Positions 1-10,985 of a stretch of 64,000 bases of DNA are shown here, in pieces. The translations under genes and the position numbers were made by a program. Numbering within the stretch: position 1 is the first letter of the stretch; every line of letters begins with the position of its first letter. Source of the DNA: Moelleriella libera RCEF 2490 (taxonomy: Eukaryota; Ascomycota; Sordariomycetes; Hypocreales; Clavicipitaceae); the NCBI GenBank assembly GCA_001636675.1, contig AZGY01000003.1, forward strand, positions 496,352-560,351, read 5' to 3'. The notes under the pieces are model-generated. The model was not told where the DNA came from. It made no database searches and saw only the letters and a list, made by a program, of their open reading frames with translations.

Positions 1-703
1 ATGTAGTCGTACGTTTGTCCTTTGGGTGGGGGCCCATGCTGGTGGGTGGGTCCCCGCACGGCATTTGCTCCACGCCAACCGAAGAAGGGGGGTGAGCAAG
101 TTCGGAAGGGGGTCTGGGGTCTCGGATCTGGGATCTGGTGGAAGCTTTGGTAAGGGGTGCACCATTCCGATCCGGGCTGGCTGCTCTGCAGGCGGGGTTA
201 CCTGGGGCTGGGCTGACGACGATATCAATCTACCTAACGAGCGTCCTGGCCAAACAGAAAGGCTCCGCACAGCTGCTTGGTTCTGTTCCTTCCCTCCCAC
301 CCTCATTGGCCTGGTCTTCCCTTGCCTGCCTTCCCGCGCGCCTCCACCGCCGTGGGGGAAAAAAAGACGACGGACAGGACAGGCGGGCTTTGAGCACATT
401 ACGCGCCGCGTTTGCTTACTCCGTCCCGCCGCCGCCGGCTCCGGCTCCCAAATGGATTGTGCTGCATATACAGATCATATTTCCTCGCTTTAGAAGGAAT
501 CAAGACGGATCCGCAGCTCCTTTCTCCTTGTTTACTCTCCCCCTTGCGTGATTGTGACGCCAGTCTGCCTGGCACGGTCGTCCTTGGGCGTCCGATGTGA
601 GGCGCAGCAGTCCTGGAGATCGCCAAGCAAGATGATCAGGGCTCGGGCGGGCGGAACGGAACTGGCGCCGAAGTTGCCAGTCCATGCTCGCATGAGGGCA
701 ATT

Positions 704-747
<44 letters not shown>

Positions 748-1786
748 CTATCCTTCTAGCGCAGACAGAGATGAACTATACACGGATTGTGCTGCAGGTA
801 GGTAGGTGTATGAATGCCATCTAACCAGCTTGATGAGGTAGCTAGGTCGCCTGGCTAGCTAGCCTACCAGTCCAGAAAATTTAACCTTGTTTTCTCATTG
901 CGACTGTTCGATTGGACAAGCTAGGCCAATTCGCAGACCCGTGGCGCAGCTCTGTTGCAACATCACAGAGGCCGTCCATTTCATCTTTTCCTTTCCGATT
1001 TATTATTATTATTATTATTTTTCCATTCTGCCCTTGACTCTCCCGGCCGGCTGAATGTCGCCGAACCTTGACTATATTAAGTAACTAGGGTCAATCAGCG
1101 ATGCATCTACGCTCCCATTACAACGGTAATATTGGCTGATCATGCATCACATCAACCCCTTCATTCGTCCATCCGAATCCGGCCATTGCCGGGGCCTTTG
1201 CTACCAATTCGCGAGCCCAAGATTCGTCACCTCGAAGAGCCGCCGGAAACCTTACTTGGCCTTTGAAGCGGTGACGGCATAGGTCCGAGTGGTAAAAGTC
1301 ACACACATTCATTACCCGCAGCGCTAATGAAAAACAAGCATAATCTTAACAAAACGTAAGCAAGCCACATATCGTAGACTAGCTCCGTCCGCCCTTTCAA
1401 TCCGCCATCCTGGTTCGCCGGTTCGCTCGTTTCTTGTGCCAGCTTAGCTTGGAGCCGCCGGGACCCCTGTTCCCCAAGTGCGACGTTGAGGGGACAGCCA
1501 AGATCCGACGATGATGGCGATGATGGCATGCTTCCTACCCTCTTTGCGACGTCAAGCCATTTCATCTGTTGTAATCGAACTACCCTTGACCCAAACAGCC
1601 AGCCAAGAGGCAGGAGAGACCCTTCAATCCTTTGCCTGTGGCTGTGAGCAAGACATCCAAGCACAACGTAGCGCCGATCGACAGCAAGTCTGCGAAAAAT
1701 CAACATCGATGCGCACCGCAGTACCAAGATATATTTAGAAGTTCTACGTACTTACTTCGGTATATATGGTATATATGCCTTTGAAT
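1..1786. other. Gene-free left edge
   Basis: No reading frame here resembles a protein family, and those present are short and overlap on both strands. The stretch holds a pure T run at 705-745 and a short ATT run near 1003-1019. It may contain the 3' flank of the GST gene that ends at 1787 and the flank of a gene outside the window. Confidence 0.6.
705..745. repeat. T41 homopolymer
   Basis: An uninterrupted run of 41 T residues in intergenic DNA. Its exact length is likely to be unreliable in the assembly. Confidence 0.95.
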
Positions 1787-2871
1787 CTAATTTGTCCTTG
1801 TCTCGACGTTGTACGGATCTGCATTCGGCGTTTCACGCTCAACCATGCTAAAATCAGGGCCAGCCTCCTTCATCGGCTTCCATTGCGCCACCATCTCGAA
1901 GTGCTTCAGACTCGCCGGATGGGCCGCTCTCCATTCGGCATCGAGAACATACTCCATGCCCCGCGCAAGGTAGACAGCCACGAATAAGTCAGCAAGCGTC
2001 ATGTGCTCCCCGACCAGCCAAGTCCCCTTCCTGTCGCGCATCATCTTCTCGTGGATGTCAAGCATGGCAAGGGTTGCTTCTTTGCCGGCTTCAACGGCGG
2101 CCTTGCTGTATATAGCTGGTCTGGCCAGGCCAGGAATCAGCGGTAGAAACCTGTTTATGCCATGACATCTGTTTAGCGAGAAAATACACGTATCTTGCAG
2201 AGGGAAAGGAACAAGATCCTTCTCCACGGGGGTCGACGCACCAGCGGCTCATGGTCATCAGAAGCTCTTGATTGGCCCAGTTTACCCACGAAAGTACCTC
2301 GGCCTCCTGCTCGAGCGAGCCATCTCCCAGGAGGTGACTGGGCTTCAGCTTCGACAGGTACTGTGTTGACCGCATTAGCCACACAAACAAGGCAGCAGGA
2401 TCAGTGATGTAGGAAAACTAGACAAGAACATTGAAAAAATAGGGAAGAGGTCAAACAACACAAGGGAGAAAGGAAAACTGGACTTGCCGCTGCAATAGCC
2501 GGTACCTCCATGAGCGTGAGTCCCTCCGGCCCTTTGAGAATGGGAATCTTGCCCCGACTGCGAGGAAAGAGAGTGATGAGCACATCGCGGTTGATGTTTT
2601 GTCGCGGAATGGCTTCTATCAAGTCAAACTTGATGTCCTGCGTCGCGGCCTAATGACACGAGATCAACATATGAACGACGCTGGTTCGCTGCGCACTGGA
2701 GTGAGGCAGCGACATACGATAGCCTTGATGATGCGCGTTCGCGGGTTTCCCTATCATTTCGCATAGATACTGTAAGTCAGTGGACAACAGACTCGTCTGC
2801 CTGTCTCGAGAAAATGGAGACAAAGAAAGGCAGAGGGGACTGACATCGTAGCCGTAGACTGTGAACGCCAT
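1787..2871 (-). CDS. Glutathione S-transferase, 234 aa, five exons
   Basis: A cytosolic GST-fold protein expected to conjugate glutathione to electrophiles. Exons on the minus strand are 2871-2845, 2750-2718, 2649-2488, 2360-2242 and 2150-1787, totalling 235 codons with stop. The thioredoxin-like N-terminal half starts MAFTVYGYD and contains GKIPIL and the EVPAIAAYLSKLKP glutathione-site segment. The helical C-terminal half includes SWANQELL-like and LADLFVAVYLARG segments, as in fungal GSTs related to the eEF1B-gamma N-terminal domain. The third intron (2487-2361) has a GC donor (GCAAGT) instead of GT. Using it restores the conserved VPAIA-AYLSK join without loss of frame, whereas the nearby GT choices give a poorer protein. 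The start is the first ATG with a family-like N-terminus. The next gene upstream, across 1 kb, is a flavin oxidase on the same strand. The substrate is unknown. Confidence 0.85.
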
Positions 2872-3920
2872 GGTTGAAAAGAACGATTGTGCCGTGTCTT
2901 GACAGAAGTTACGACAGGAAATCTGTACATGATTTTGTAAACGTCTCTGTTGTCTGTCTCTATGGTGCAATCTAGAATACCCACGTCCCGAACGTATGCT
3001 TCAAGGGCTCACGATGCGCATTGGGCCCCAACACCACCGCCCAGCCCGTCTCACGGTCTCCACGCCGAAACATCAATATAAAGCCACAGAACCCGCTTGG
3101 CGATGCCGCCTTTCTGGGGCTTGGCAACGCAGGACAAATCCAAGAAGCAGAGCGAAAGGACCGTGAAGAGTGGACGACAGACCCGCCTCCCTTCGACTTC
3201 AAGCAACAAGGCGCAAGAACCGAGCTGAAGGTGTGTGTAGCATGCTCGATGGGGACGACAGGGCCCAAATGAAAAAAAAAAAAAAGCTGTGTGCCGCCGT
3301 CTCAGTCAAAGCGGGTTAGACACCTTCCACCGGCATTATCGTCTTTCGTTCTAGCGCCTGGTTTAGAATCACAGCACAGTAGTACGCAGCACACAGCGCG
3401 CCCCCACCCTATTCCTCCCCCAAAAGCCGATTCGAACACGCCATTGTAGACACTGTAAGCCTCCCCGCACTCAGTGGTGGCGTCTGGAAGTTATCGGATG
3501 ACGCTGGCGCATCAGCGCACACGTGGAGACGAGACTAAACTGTCCGAACGCCCTGCCCCCCCCCCTTTCTCCANNNNNNNNNNNNNNNNNNNNNNNNNNN
3601 NNNNNNNNNNNNNNNNNNNNNNNNNNCCGCCCTGCCCCCCCCCCTTTCTCCACCACCCCCCCTCCCCTTGTATTCTCCGGCGGAGTAATTTTATCGACGA
3701 GTGTTCCAGGCTGGATGCGGCATGAAGCTGGGAGCTCTTTCGGTAAGCTGAGATCATCATGGTTATTAACACACAGCACGGTCTACAATGTTTTTGCCTC
3801 GAGCTCCACTGATTCGACAAGTTGCGCAGTGTTGCATCGACCGCTTGGCGTAAGCCCGGGGTTGTGTGACATTTCACGTCTTGATCAGCATTCGGCCGAG
3901 GTAGACGACGACGACGACGA
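2872..3920. other. Intergenic region with an assembly gap
   Basis: About 1 kb between two minus-strand genes. It contains C-rich tracts and a run of N at 3574-3626. I see no coding sequence in it. Confidence 0.6.
3549..3652. repeat. 25-bp direct repeat flanking a 53-N gap
   Basis: Bases 3549-3573 and 3628-3652 are identical 25-mers (CGCCCTG, ten C, TTTCTCCA). They abut both sides of the N run at 3574-3626. Either the gap hides a C-rich tandem repeat, or the contig ends overlap and the gap is artificial. Confidence 0.9.
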
Positions 3921-5450
3921 CTAGATCAGAGTGACGTTCCTCAACGACCTCGCTCCCGCACTTCCCTCCATCAGCTTATTGACTGGGATCTGAGCATCGC
4001 CGAGCGTCCTCCAAGCCCAAGCCTTCACGGCTGGGCGTCGTTCCATCCTAATGCCCTCGCCTCCCTCCATGACGTCCACGACCCAATCACCGATGTTTGG
4101 CAGGAACTTGAAGGCGTGCCCGCTGCCACCTGTTGCGCACATGAGTCCATCCACCTCCGGCACTCTATCCACAACGTAGTGGTTGTCAAAGGAGTCCGTG
4201 TACCAGCACAGTCGCGTCATCCAGACGTTGATGCCCTCTAGTCTCAGCTCCGGGAGATACTCGTCCACAAACCTGGTCACGACTCTTTCTGCTTGTTCTG
4301 GCACTGTGCTCAGCTTCTCGTGCTCACTCCAGCGAGTGACAGGTATGCTTCGCTCGCATCCGTCTGGCTGCAAGACGGGGTTGGTGTATTTCGTGCCCCG
4401 ATACCCAATCTTCAGCACGCCGTCGTCGTCAATGGGAAACCCGTAGAGCCCGCCCTCGGCTCCAGATCTAACGTTGAACATCCATCCGGGGAAACGGGAG
4501 TGGTGAAAACGCTGCCTGAGCGCCTCCAGCTCTTCTGGGATCTTGAACATGAAGACGGATCCAGCAGTGGCTTCGCACAGTCCATCGAGAGCAGGCACCA
4601 GAGACGGCGTCCAGCCCCCGCATGCCATGATCGTCATGGTAGCCCTGTGCGTTTTTCCGTCTGCCGTTCGAATGCCCGTGACGTGTTTCTCTGTCTTGCC
4701 ATGGAGAAAGGAAGCGAATGCGCCTGCTTCAGCATCGAGAACAAAGCGCACTCCGAGCGACTTTGCCTTGTGCAGCGCAAATCGACAGGCCTTCTCCGCC
4801 ATGACCATGCCGCCGGTCGTATCGAGAACACCGACAATATCCTTGGCGAACGGCTGCATCGCCGTGCCCATTCCCTTTGCCTCTGCCGCGGATCGATGTG
4901 TTGCCTCTGACGTGATGAGCTGGGTTCCGTAATGTCCAGCAGCCTCCATGCCATCAACGCTTGCTCTGTCAAAGGCAGACAACGCTTGGGAGTCGCTGCA
5001 AGACAGTACGCCGTTGTTGACCCAGATCACATCGTCCGATTTCATGCCAGGAGGAACTGCCCCTCCGCCGGCCTTGAGCTCCTCATTCCAAGACTCCCAC
5101 TGAGCCAGGGCCTCAGTGCTGAGGTCTTGGTATTCTTTCTGGCCGCCATAGGCAGACCGGACAAGTTTATTGACATCTGAGCAAAGGCTTGTATGGTCAG
5201 ATCATTGATCAATGCCTCATTTATCGGCCCCTCATCAATCCTTTTTTTTTTCCTGGGCAATTGACTCACCAGCAGATGCTGAGTCACATCCATTGACATA
5301 GGAATACAGCGTTTTCTCGTAGGGCTGCCTGTCAAAGACTGTCACGTCCGAATATCCGCGACGTGCAAGATGCAATGCCGTGCTGAGGCCAAAGATGCCC
5401 GCGCCAACAACGATTATGGGCTCGGTTTTGGCAGGCGCTGATAATGACAT
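3921..5450 (-). CDS. FAD-dependent oxidase of the fructosyl amino acid / sarcosine oxidase family, 478 aa
   Basis: A flavoenzyme of the DAO superfamily, expected to oxidise a secondary or glycated amino acid to imine plus H2O2. There are two exons, 5450-5270 and 5176-3921 (intron donor GTGAGT), 479 codons with stop. The FAD dinucleotide fold motif GAGIFG is at residues 16-21 in IIVVGAGIFGLSTALHLARRG. The C-terminal half has LCWYTDSF, where amadoriases carry the cysteine for covalent FAD (family knowledge), and GGSGHAFKFLPNIGDWV, the conserved flavin/substrate segment. The linker GCDSASADVNK matches amadoriases better than bacterial sarcosine oxidases. The protein ends in NVTLI, so it lacks the peroxisomal SKL-type signal many family members have and may be cytosolic. 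The exact substrate cannot be read from sequence. Confidence 0.85.
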
Positions 5451-6149
5451 ATTGATGACTGAAGTAGCTCCGGGGGGAAAAGCGTGATCAGGATGCCGCG
5501 CAGATGTAAAAGGCCAGGATCAGAAAAGGAGAAGCCAGGCAACTTAAGACGGCGAGTTATGCTCACTTCAATGTTTGAGCTTGTCTCGGACTGAGCTTGA
5601 AGGCCGCACGGTCTGCCAGGCATGGGAGTGCGAGAGCAATCACCTGCACCCGACCCAGGCATTTCACTTATAATACGGAACTGTGTTGCAGCGGCGCTTC
5701 CGTCTTCCTTCCGCCCCGCAGCCAATGATCACGTACTTTACCTTGTCGGCCATGACTTAGAGCCCAACCCCACTGTGCCAACGGCGTAGGCTACTCCCGC
5801 GTAAATGGGTTGTTCGCCGACGCCGCTTGCACACCCGGTTGCAAAGATCATACACAGCCCTGTAATGGCCGGCTGCGCCCCTGGGCTTGGCAAGAAAGCA
5901 CGTTGTGCTGCGACAAACGATCGCTCGCTAGAGGCTGTGGAGATGAGGCCTAACTCGAAGGGCTAACATTCAGACAGGATCGGCCGTACCTGAGAGGCAA
6001 AGCGGCCACTTCCTCACGGAGCAGAGCTTTTAGACCTTGCAGCGGCCCTGGATCAATTGTCTCAGGGTCCTTCCGCCTCTTTCTTACCGTGGGTTGCCTT
6101 TCGTCAGCATAAGGCTGCAGGTATCTCGTCCGCGCCGCCCGACGCTCGG

Positions 6150-6345
6150 TTCAAATACCATGGCCGTTACGCAACGTCGTCAACATCGTCACATTAACAT
6201 TCAACATTGTCGGCATTGCCAGCATTCTTGATATTGATATCTTTGGTTTATCAGCACCGTTAGCCTCGTTTGATCAGTGACATTTCTGATAACGTAAATA
6301 TCGTCAACATTATTAATATCGTCAGCATTGTTCGCATTCTATCCT
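6150..6345. repeat. Degenerate short-period tandem repeat
   Basis: Roughly 200 bp in which words such as gtcaacat, gtcagcatt and attaatatcgtc recur at multiples of 3 nt. It looks like an eroded simple repeat. No gene is seen in it. Confidence 0.5.
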
Positions 6346-6465
6346 TTCGACGCTGCAATGGTTGTTACTGTCCTGGGGATGCCCGGGATTGCCATAACCC
6401 TTCCTTCACCAGTGATGCTTCTGCCGCGGGGTTGCAGACTCGTCATTCGCTAAGCTTTACTCGCG

Positions 6466-6624
6466 CTTGCGAGGTCAGCCTCCGGCAGGGCCGCCGGAGG
6501 CAAATCGCCCGCACGACTGGCCCATTCAGGCTTCTGCATAGGCCATCTACATATGAGCAAGGCGCGATTCGAGCGCAGCGAGGCCAGCCCGCCGCAGGCG
6601 ACCCCCGGTAGGGCCGCCGGAGGC
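6466..6624. repeat. GC-rich dispersed repeat, two pieces
   Basis: At 6479-6502 the arms gcctccgg and ccggaggc form a hairpin around a short spacer. At 6563-6624 a second piece, read on the minus strand, begins GCCTCCGGCGGCCCTACCGG and ends CGCTGCGCTCGAATCG. That minus-strand reading matches 18429-18487 closely, so this is a dispersed element present in opposite orientations. It has no coding capacity, and its identity (MITE-like or other) is unknown. Confidence 0.7.
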
Positions 6625-7357
6625 AATCCTTCCTGACCGTTTTTCTTCACTCAAGAAGTTCTTGAGGGTGACTTGTCGCGTTTGGCCCGCGGCCGAACAT
6701 CCTCATCCTCGGCGGGTTCGTCCGCCCCGTTGATCTCGCTGATCGGGCGATGGGCTTCTCTCTCGTTCGTCCCGTGGATCCCGTTGATTGCTTTATCCCT
6801 TTGTCGCCAAGCCCAAACTCTCCCGTTTCCGAAAGCTGCAGCTCCCTTTTCGAAGGCGTCCGGGTTGCCTGTCATGGCCCAGGTTCCAATCTGGGTCACA
6901 GCAAAGTCAGATTGTCCGCCAGCATCCTTTTGTAGCGTACAATGGTATACATCTTCAACGTCCCGCCATGGTTAATCGATGATGGCGTGTAAGCATTATC
7001 ATCATAACTTGGCTCGTTCTTGTATGATTGTGAACGGCGGGCCCCGCGTGCGCCAAGAGCACCATCAAAACCAGCTGATCGAGGGGCGACGGACAGGCTC
7101 CCCATCCGGACTTTTTACCTGCAATAGAAACTTCGGCACAATGAATAAGTCATGCTGCGTTGATGGCGATATGTGATTGCTCAACTCTTGCCGAATAGAT
7201 CTTGGAGCTGCTCAAGGCGGGCATCGTAGAAGAAATCAGGGTTACCAGGTACCGGCGCGCCATCAGTCGAGTGCTCCGGGTTCGTAAATGAGCCATCGCC
7301 AGCAATACATCTCTCATCCCCAGCATCTCCTTGAATAACGGGGATAAGTTTTGTGAT

Positions 7358-7541
7358 CACCTCTCTCTTCTCATTACGAGCCTCCTAAGCGCATTCGAAT
7401 CTACAATGAAATCAAGCTTCGAACGACTCATGAAATGAGTGTGATACTACACCTCTCTCTTCTCATTACGAACCTCCCAAGCACATTCGAATCTACAATG
7501 AAATCAAGCTTTGAGCGACTCGTGAAATGAGTATGATGCTA
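7358..7541. repeat. Two-copy 92-bp tandem duplication
   Basis: Bases 7358-7449 and 7450-7541 are two copies of a unit starting cacctctctcttctcattac. I count seven differences in the readable core, all of them transitions (G/A or C/T). Confidence 0.85.
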
Positions 7542-8208
7542 TTCCATGTCTGGCACATCACACGCTTTGTTATGATCATTCATGCTTCAAACACGGCACG
7601 TGGAGAACATCAGCCGAACAAGATGCTGCACTTCGGCCAGACTGCGGCGACATATTGTGGGGTGCTGTATCGCTGGGACTGTTTGAGAGGGGCTTTGGGG
7701 CGAAAACATAGCAACCGGTACTGATCCACTGAGAAGCGCCTAGCAGCAGCGAGCGCTACGAGCGAGACCGGCCGATGGCGCATCTGGTCAACAAACACCT
7801 CGGCGTAATGACGAAGCGGCGTGCGTCACGAATGTGACGGACGACGCAGCCGTCTCGTCCGAGATCCGAGCCGATGCCGTTCCAAGATAAACCCAGGTCC
7901 CGGTCGCTCGTCGTGGGGGTGGCGCGGCCTAAACGGTGCATGGGCAAGGGTTTGGGCGGCTCGGCGAATGAAGGACGGCTCCTAACCCTTTCGAGCAGCA
8001 GAATCGGCCGCCTGCACTTGAACGATGGGGCTGTACTCTGAGCACTGGGTTGCGCCTTCCCTTCCTTTTGGTCAATCGTCACTCTTTTCTATCTGGTCGT
8101 TTCCCAGAAGGGAGAAGGGGTCTTTTTTTTTCCTTGTGGCGATGAGTCGCTAACTGCACGCTGCAAAGCTGATCACGTCGACTGGGAAGCCGTGCAGTTA
8201 GTTGCGCC

Positions 8209-9875
8209 ATGGCCGGCGGCGGCGACGTGGACCGGTCATTGTTCTCGCAGCAGCAGCAGCAGCAACAGCCAAGTCGCGGCAATGATGATGCCTTCGTCGT
8301 GCGCTTCGAGCCTGGCGATGCCGACGACCCCAAAAACTTTGCCTCGCTGTACAAGGCCTGGATCACATTCATCATGAGTTCCATGGCCTTTGCCGGCTCC
8401 ACGGGCTCTGCCATCCTCGCACCTGCACAGCCTGCCATCGCCGAGTACCTGGGCATGGACCTCGAGCCGACGGTGCTTGCGGTGGCCCTTTTCGTCTTGG
8501 GCTTTGCATTCGGACCCTTGCTCTGGGGCCCGATCAGCGAAGTCTTCGGCCGGAGGTGGTCCATGCTGCCCGCCGTCTTCATCATGGCTCTCTGCAGCAT
8601 CGGCACGGCGACGAGCCGGTCCGCCGCGGCCATCTTCATGACACGCTTCCTGGGAGGCGTCTTTGGGTCGGCGCCCGTGAGCAATGTCTCTGCCTCGCTC
8701 GGCGACTACTACGACGCCGGCGCACGAGGCATTGCCATGGTCTTTGTCGCCCTGTGCATCGTGGGCGGCCCGACAGTGGCACCCATCATAGGCGCTGTCG
8801 TCACCCAGAATCCCCATCTGGGATGGCGATGTGAGTCAAGAGCGGCGCGCGCCTCTGCTTCAAACTCAGCTGACGACCGGCCAGGGACCGCATATGTTCA
8901 CGCCATCCTGACGTTCGGCATCTGGCTGGCGGCCGCCCTCGGCATACCAGAGACCTATGCTCCTGTGCTCTTGAAGCGCAAGGCCCAGCGGATGCGCAAG
9001 AGCACTGGTGAAGACAAGTACTGGCATCCTCACGAAGCCGAGGGGATGGACATCAGCAACATCGTCACCAAGTACTTGAGCCGTCCTTTCCGGTACGTCT
9101 CGCCCTCCTGGAGCTACCTCCCTTCGGGGCAGGACACAAACCACTAAAATGCGTGTGACGAGAAAGTATGTTGTTCACGGAGAGAATGGTTGCTTGCATG
9201 GCGCTCTATGCCTCATTCGTCTACGGTCTCCTCTACCTCACCCTTCAGGTCTTCCCCATCGTCTTCATGGAACAGCGCCACTACTCTCCAGTCGTGTCCA
9301 CGCTTCCCTTCCTTGGCCTCCTTGTTGGCAACGCATGCGCTGTTCCGATCAACATTGCAAACCAGCCTCAGTACCTCAGAGCAGTCAAGAGAAATGGCGG
9401 GAAGCCCGTTCCGGAAGCGCGGCTGCCACCTATGCTCTTTGGCGGTGTCTGCTTCTCGATTGGACTCTTCTGGTTTGGCTGGACTGCGTCGCCCGAGTAC
9501 AACGTGGCGTTGCCGGTCGTCGCTTCGGGTACGTCCATTATATCTGCCATGTGCTGTCGAGTCGGTACTGACATCGCCGTAGCTCTCATTGGTGCCGGCT
9601 TCAACGTCGTGTTTCAGCAATGCCTCAATTTTCTGGTCGACACGTACGGGCGCTATAGTGCGAGCGCCGTGTCCGCCAACACAGTTCTCCGGTCCTTTCT
9701 CGCGTGTGGCCTGCCACTGGCGGCTCGGCCCATGTTTCTGACGCTCGGCGTTGGGCCAGCTTCGAGCATTCTGGGAGGGGTTTCTTGTCTAGCGCTTCCT
9801 GTGCCCCTCCTTTTCATGAGATATGGCGTGCGGCTGAGAGCCAAGTCGAATTTCACAGAGACGGAGAGCAGCTGA
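8209..9875 (+). CDS. MFS transporter, DHA1 (multidrug/polyamine) type, 494 aa
   Basis: A plasma-membrane proton antiporter-type permease. Exons are 8209-8830, 8885-9092, 9167-9528 and 9583-9875, with introns of 54, 74 and 54 nt, for 495 codons with stop. The N-terminus has a glutamine run (QQQQQQQ) and an acidic-hydrophilic lead with DPKNFASLYKAW, typical of DHA1 drug/H+ antiporters. WGPISEVFGRRW matches the motif A loop after TM2, and RPFRMLFTERMV starts the second half after the long central loop. About twelve hydrophobic segments are visible. A second MFS gene of a different subfamily lies 1.1 kb downstream on the same strand. The substrate cannot be assigned. Confidence 0.85.
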
Positions 9876-10985
9876 GTCGGGTGGAGCAAGACGCCGTGCG
9901 GTTTGACCATGGTCATGTTATCTCATCACTCGCGATTGCCGTGTTTGACATCGCGTACGAACCACTGCTCTTCTACTTGACGCTCCGTGACAGTGCCGGC
10001 GTGAGCCCCTGCCGCCATGATGTAGTGAGCAAAGTGGACGTGGTAGTCAACCAGGCGGCGAGAAACGCAATGGCACTCTTTCCGGAGAGCTAATCCAATA
10101 GCACGCTCATCGACGGCTGCTTGTCCAATTGTCGGAGCCCTTCATGTGAAGTGGTCTGCTGCAACGCAAGGCAGGAGCATACGGTACATAGAAAGTGATG
10201 AACGCAGGGCTCGGTGTGCCGAAGACGCTCGGCTATCAGCGTTTACTGCAGTGCGCGTCATGATTCCGGCAAGTGTCTGCATGGCAGATATAAAAAGGCG
10301 TGGTGAAATGACTAGACTTCTGGCTGCTCTGCGCGTGGATCTTGTGCCTCCCAGACAGGCATGTACCTGGGTCTATGGCGGCAATGAAAGGGCGTCCAGG
10401 ATCGGGTCTATCTCTGGCATCGTCAATCTGGGCCGCCCGTGCGCATTGCGGAGTGGTTGCAGCAGCGCTATCTGATAGACAGCGGGGGGGTGGCCAGCAA
10501 TCAATCAGACGGGATGGGGGGGGGCGGCGTGCGTCCTTATCTCGCAGTTTCCCCAGTCCTCGTCCCTTTCCCGCAGCTCAACATGTCCCTATCGCGCGGA
10601 GCACATCACGGCGCAGCGCATACCCGACAGGGGAGGAGGAAGCCATGTCCAGAGTCCACCAGAAACGAACCGGACCGATCGATATCTTATCGTGTCGATG
10701 GCCGCTGCGCACGTCGCTGCGTGGCTTTTTTCCCTGTCTGGCGGTAGACTCTCCCATTGGAATGACGGAGACGGGGGGAAGCTGAGGCCGAATACCCACC
10801 TACCACTCTGCCTAGACTTTCAACGTAGCTAGCTACTGCCAGATTTCTGTCGCTGCGATAGTCATCCTGACAGTCGTGCCTAATAAAAAAAGTACCCTCG
10901 CGCCCTGGAAGCGCTTCTATCTACTAAGTAGGTACCCATCTATACACCATAACGCACGACACAACGTGGTGTTCGTGCCGGCCAC
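9876..10985. other. 1.1-kb intergenic spacer between two MFS genes
   Basis: No gene recognised. A TATAAAAA-like word lies near 10290, far from the next start (10986), and may be incidental. Confidence 0.5.

Larger units (their letters stand above)
5451..8208. other. 2.7-kb gene-poor region with repeats
   Basis: No convincing gene on either strand. It contains a low-complexity stretch (about 6150-6345) built on degenerate 'cgtcaacatt' words, GC-rich palindromic repeat pieces (6466-6624) and a 92-bp tandem duplication (7358-7541). The last part is the promoter of the MFS gene at 8209. Confidence 0.6.

Noticed and set aside
8079..8817. Long minus-strand frames opposite the DHA1 transporter
   Set aside because: Antisense shadows of a GC-rich coding exon. 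The plus strand gives the full MFS family pattern.
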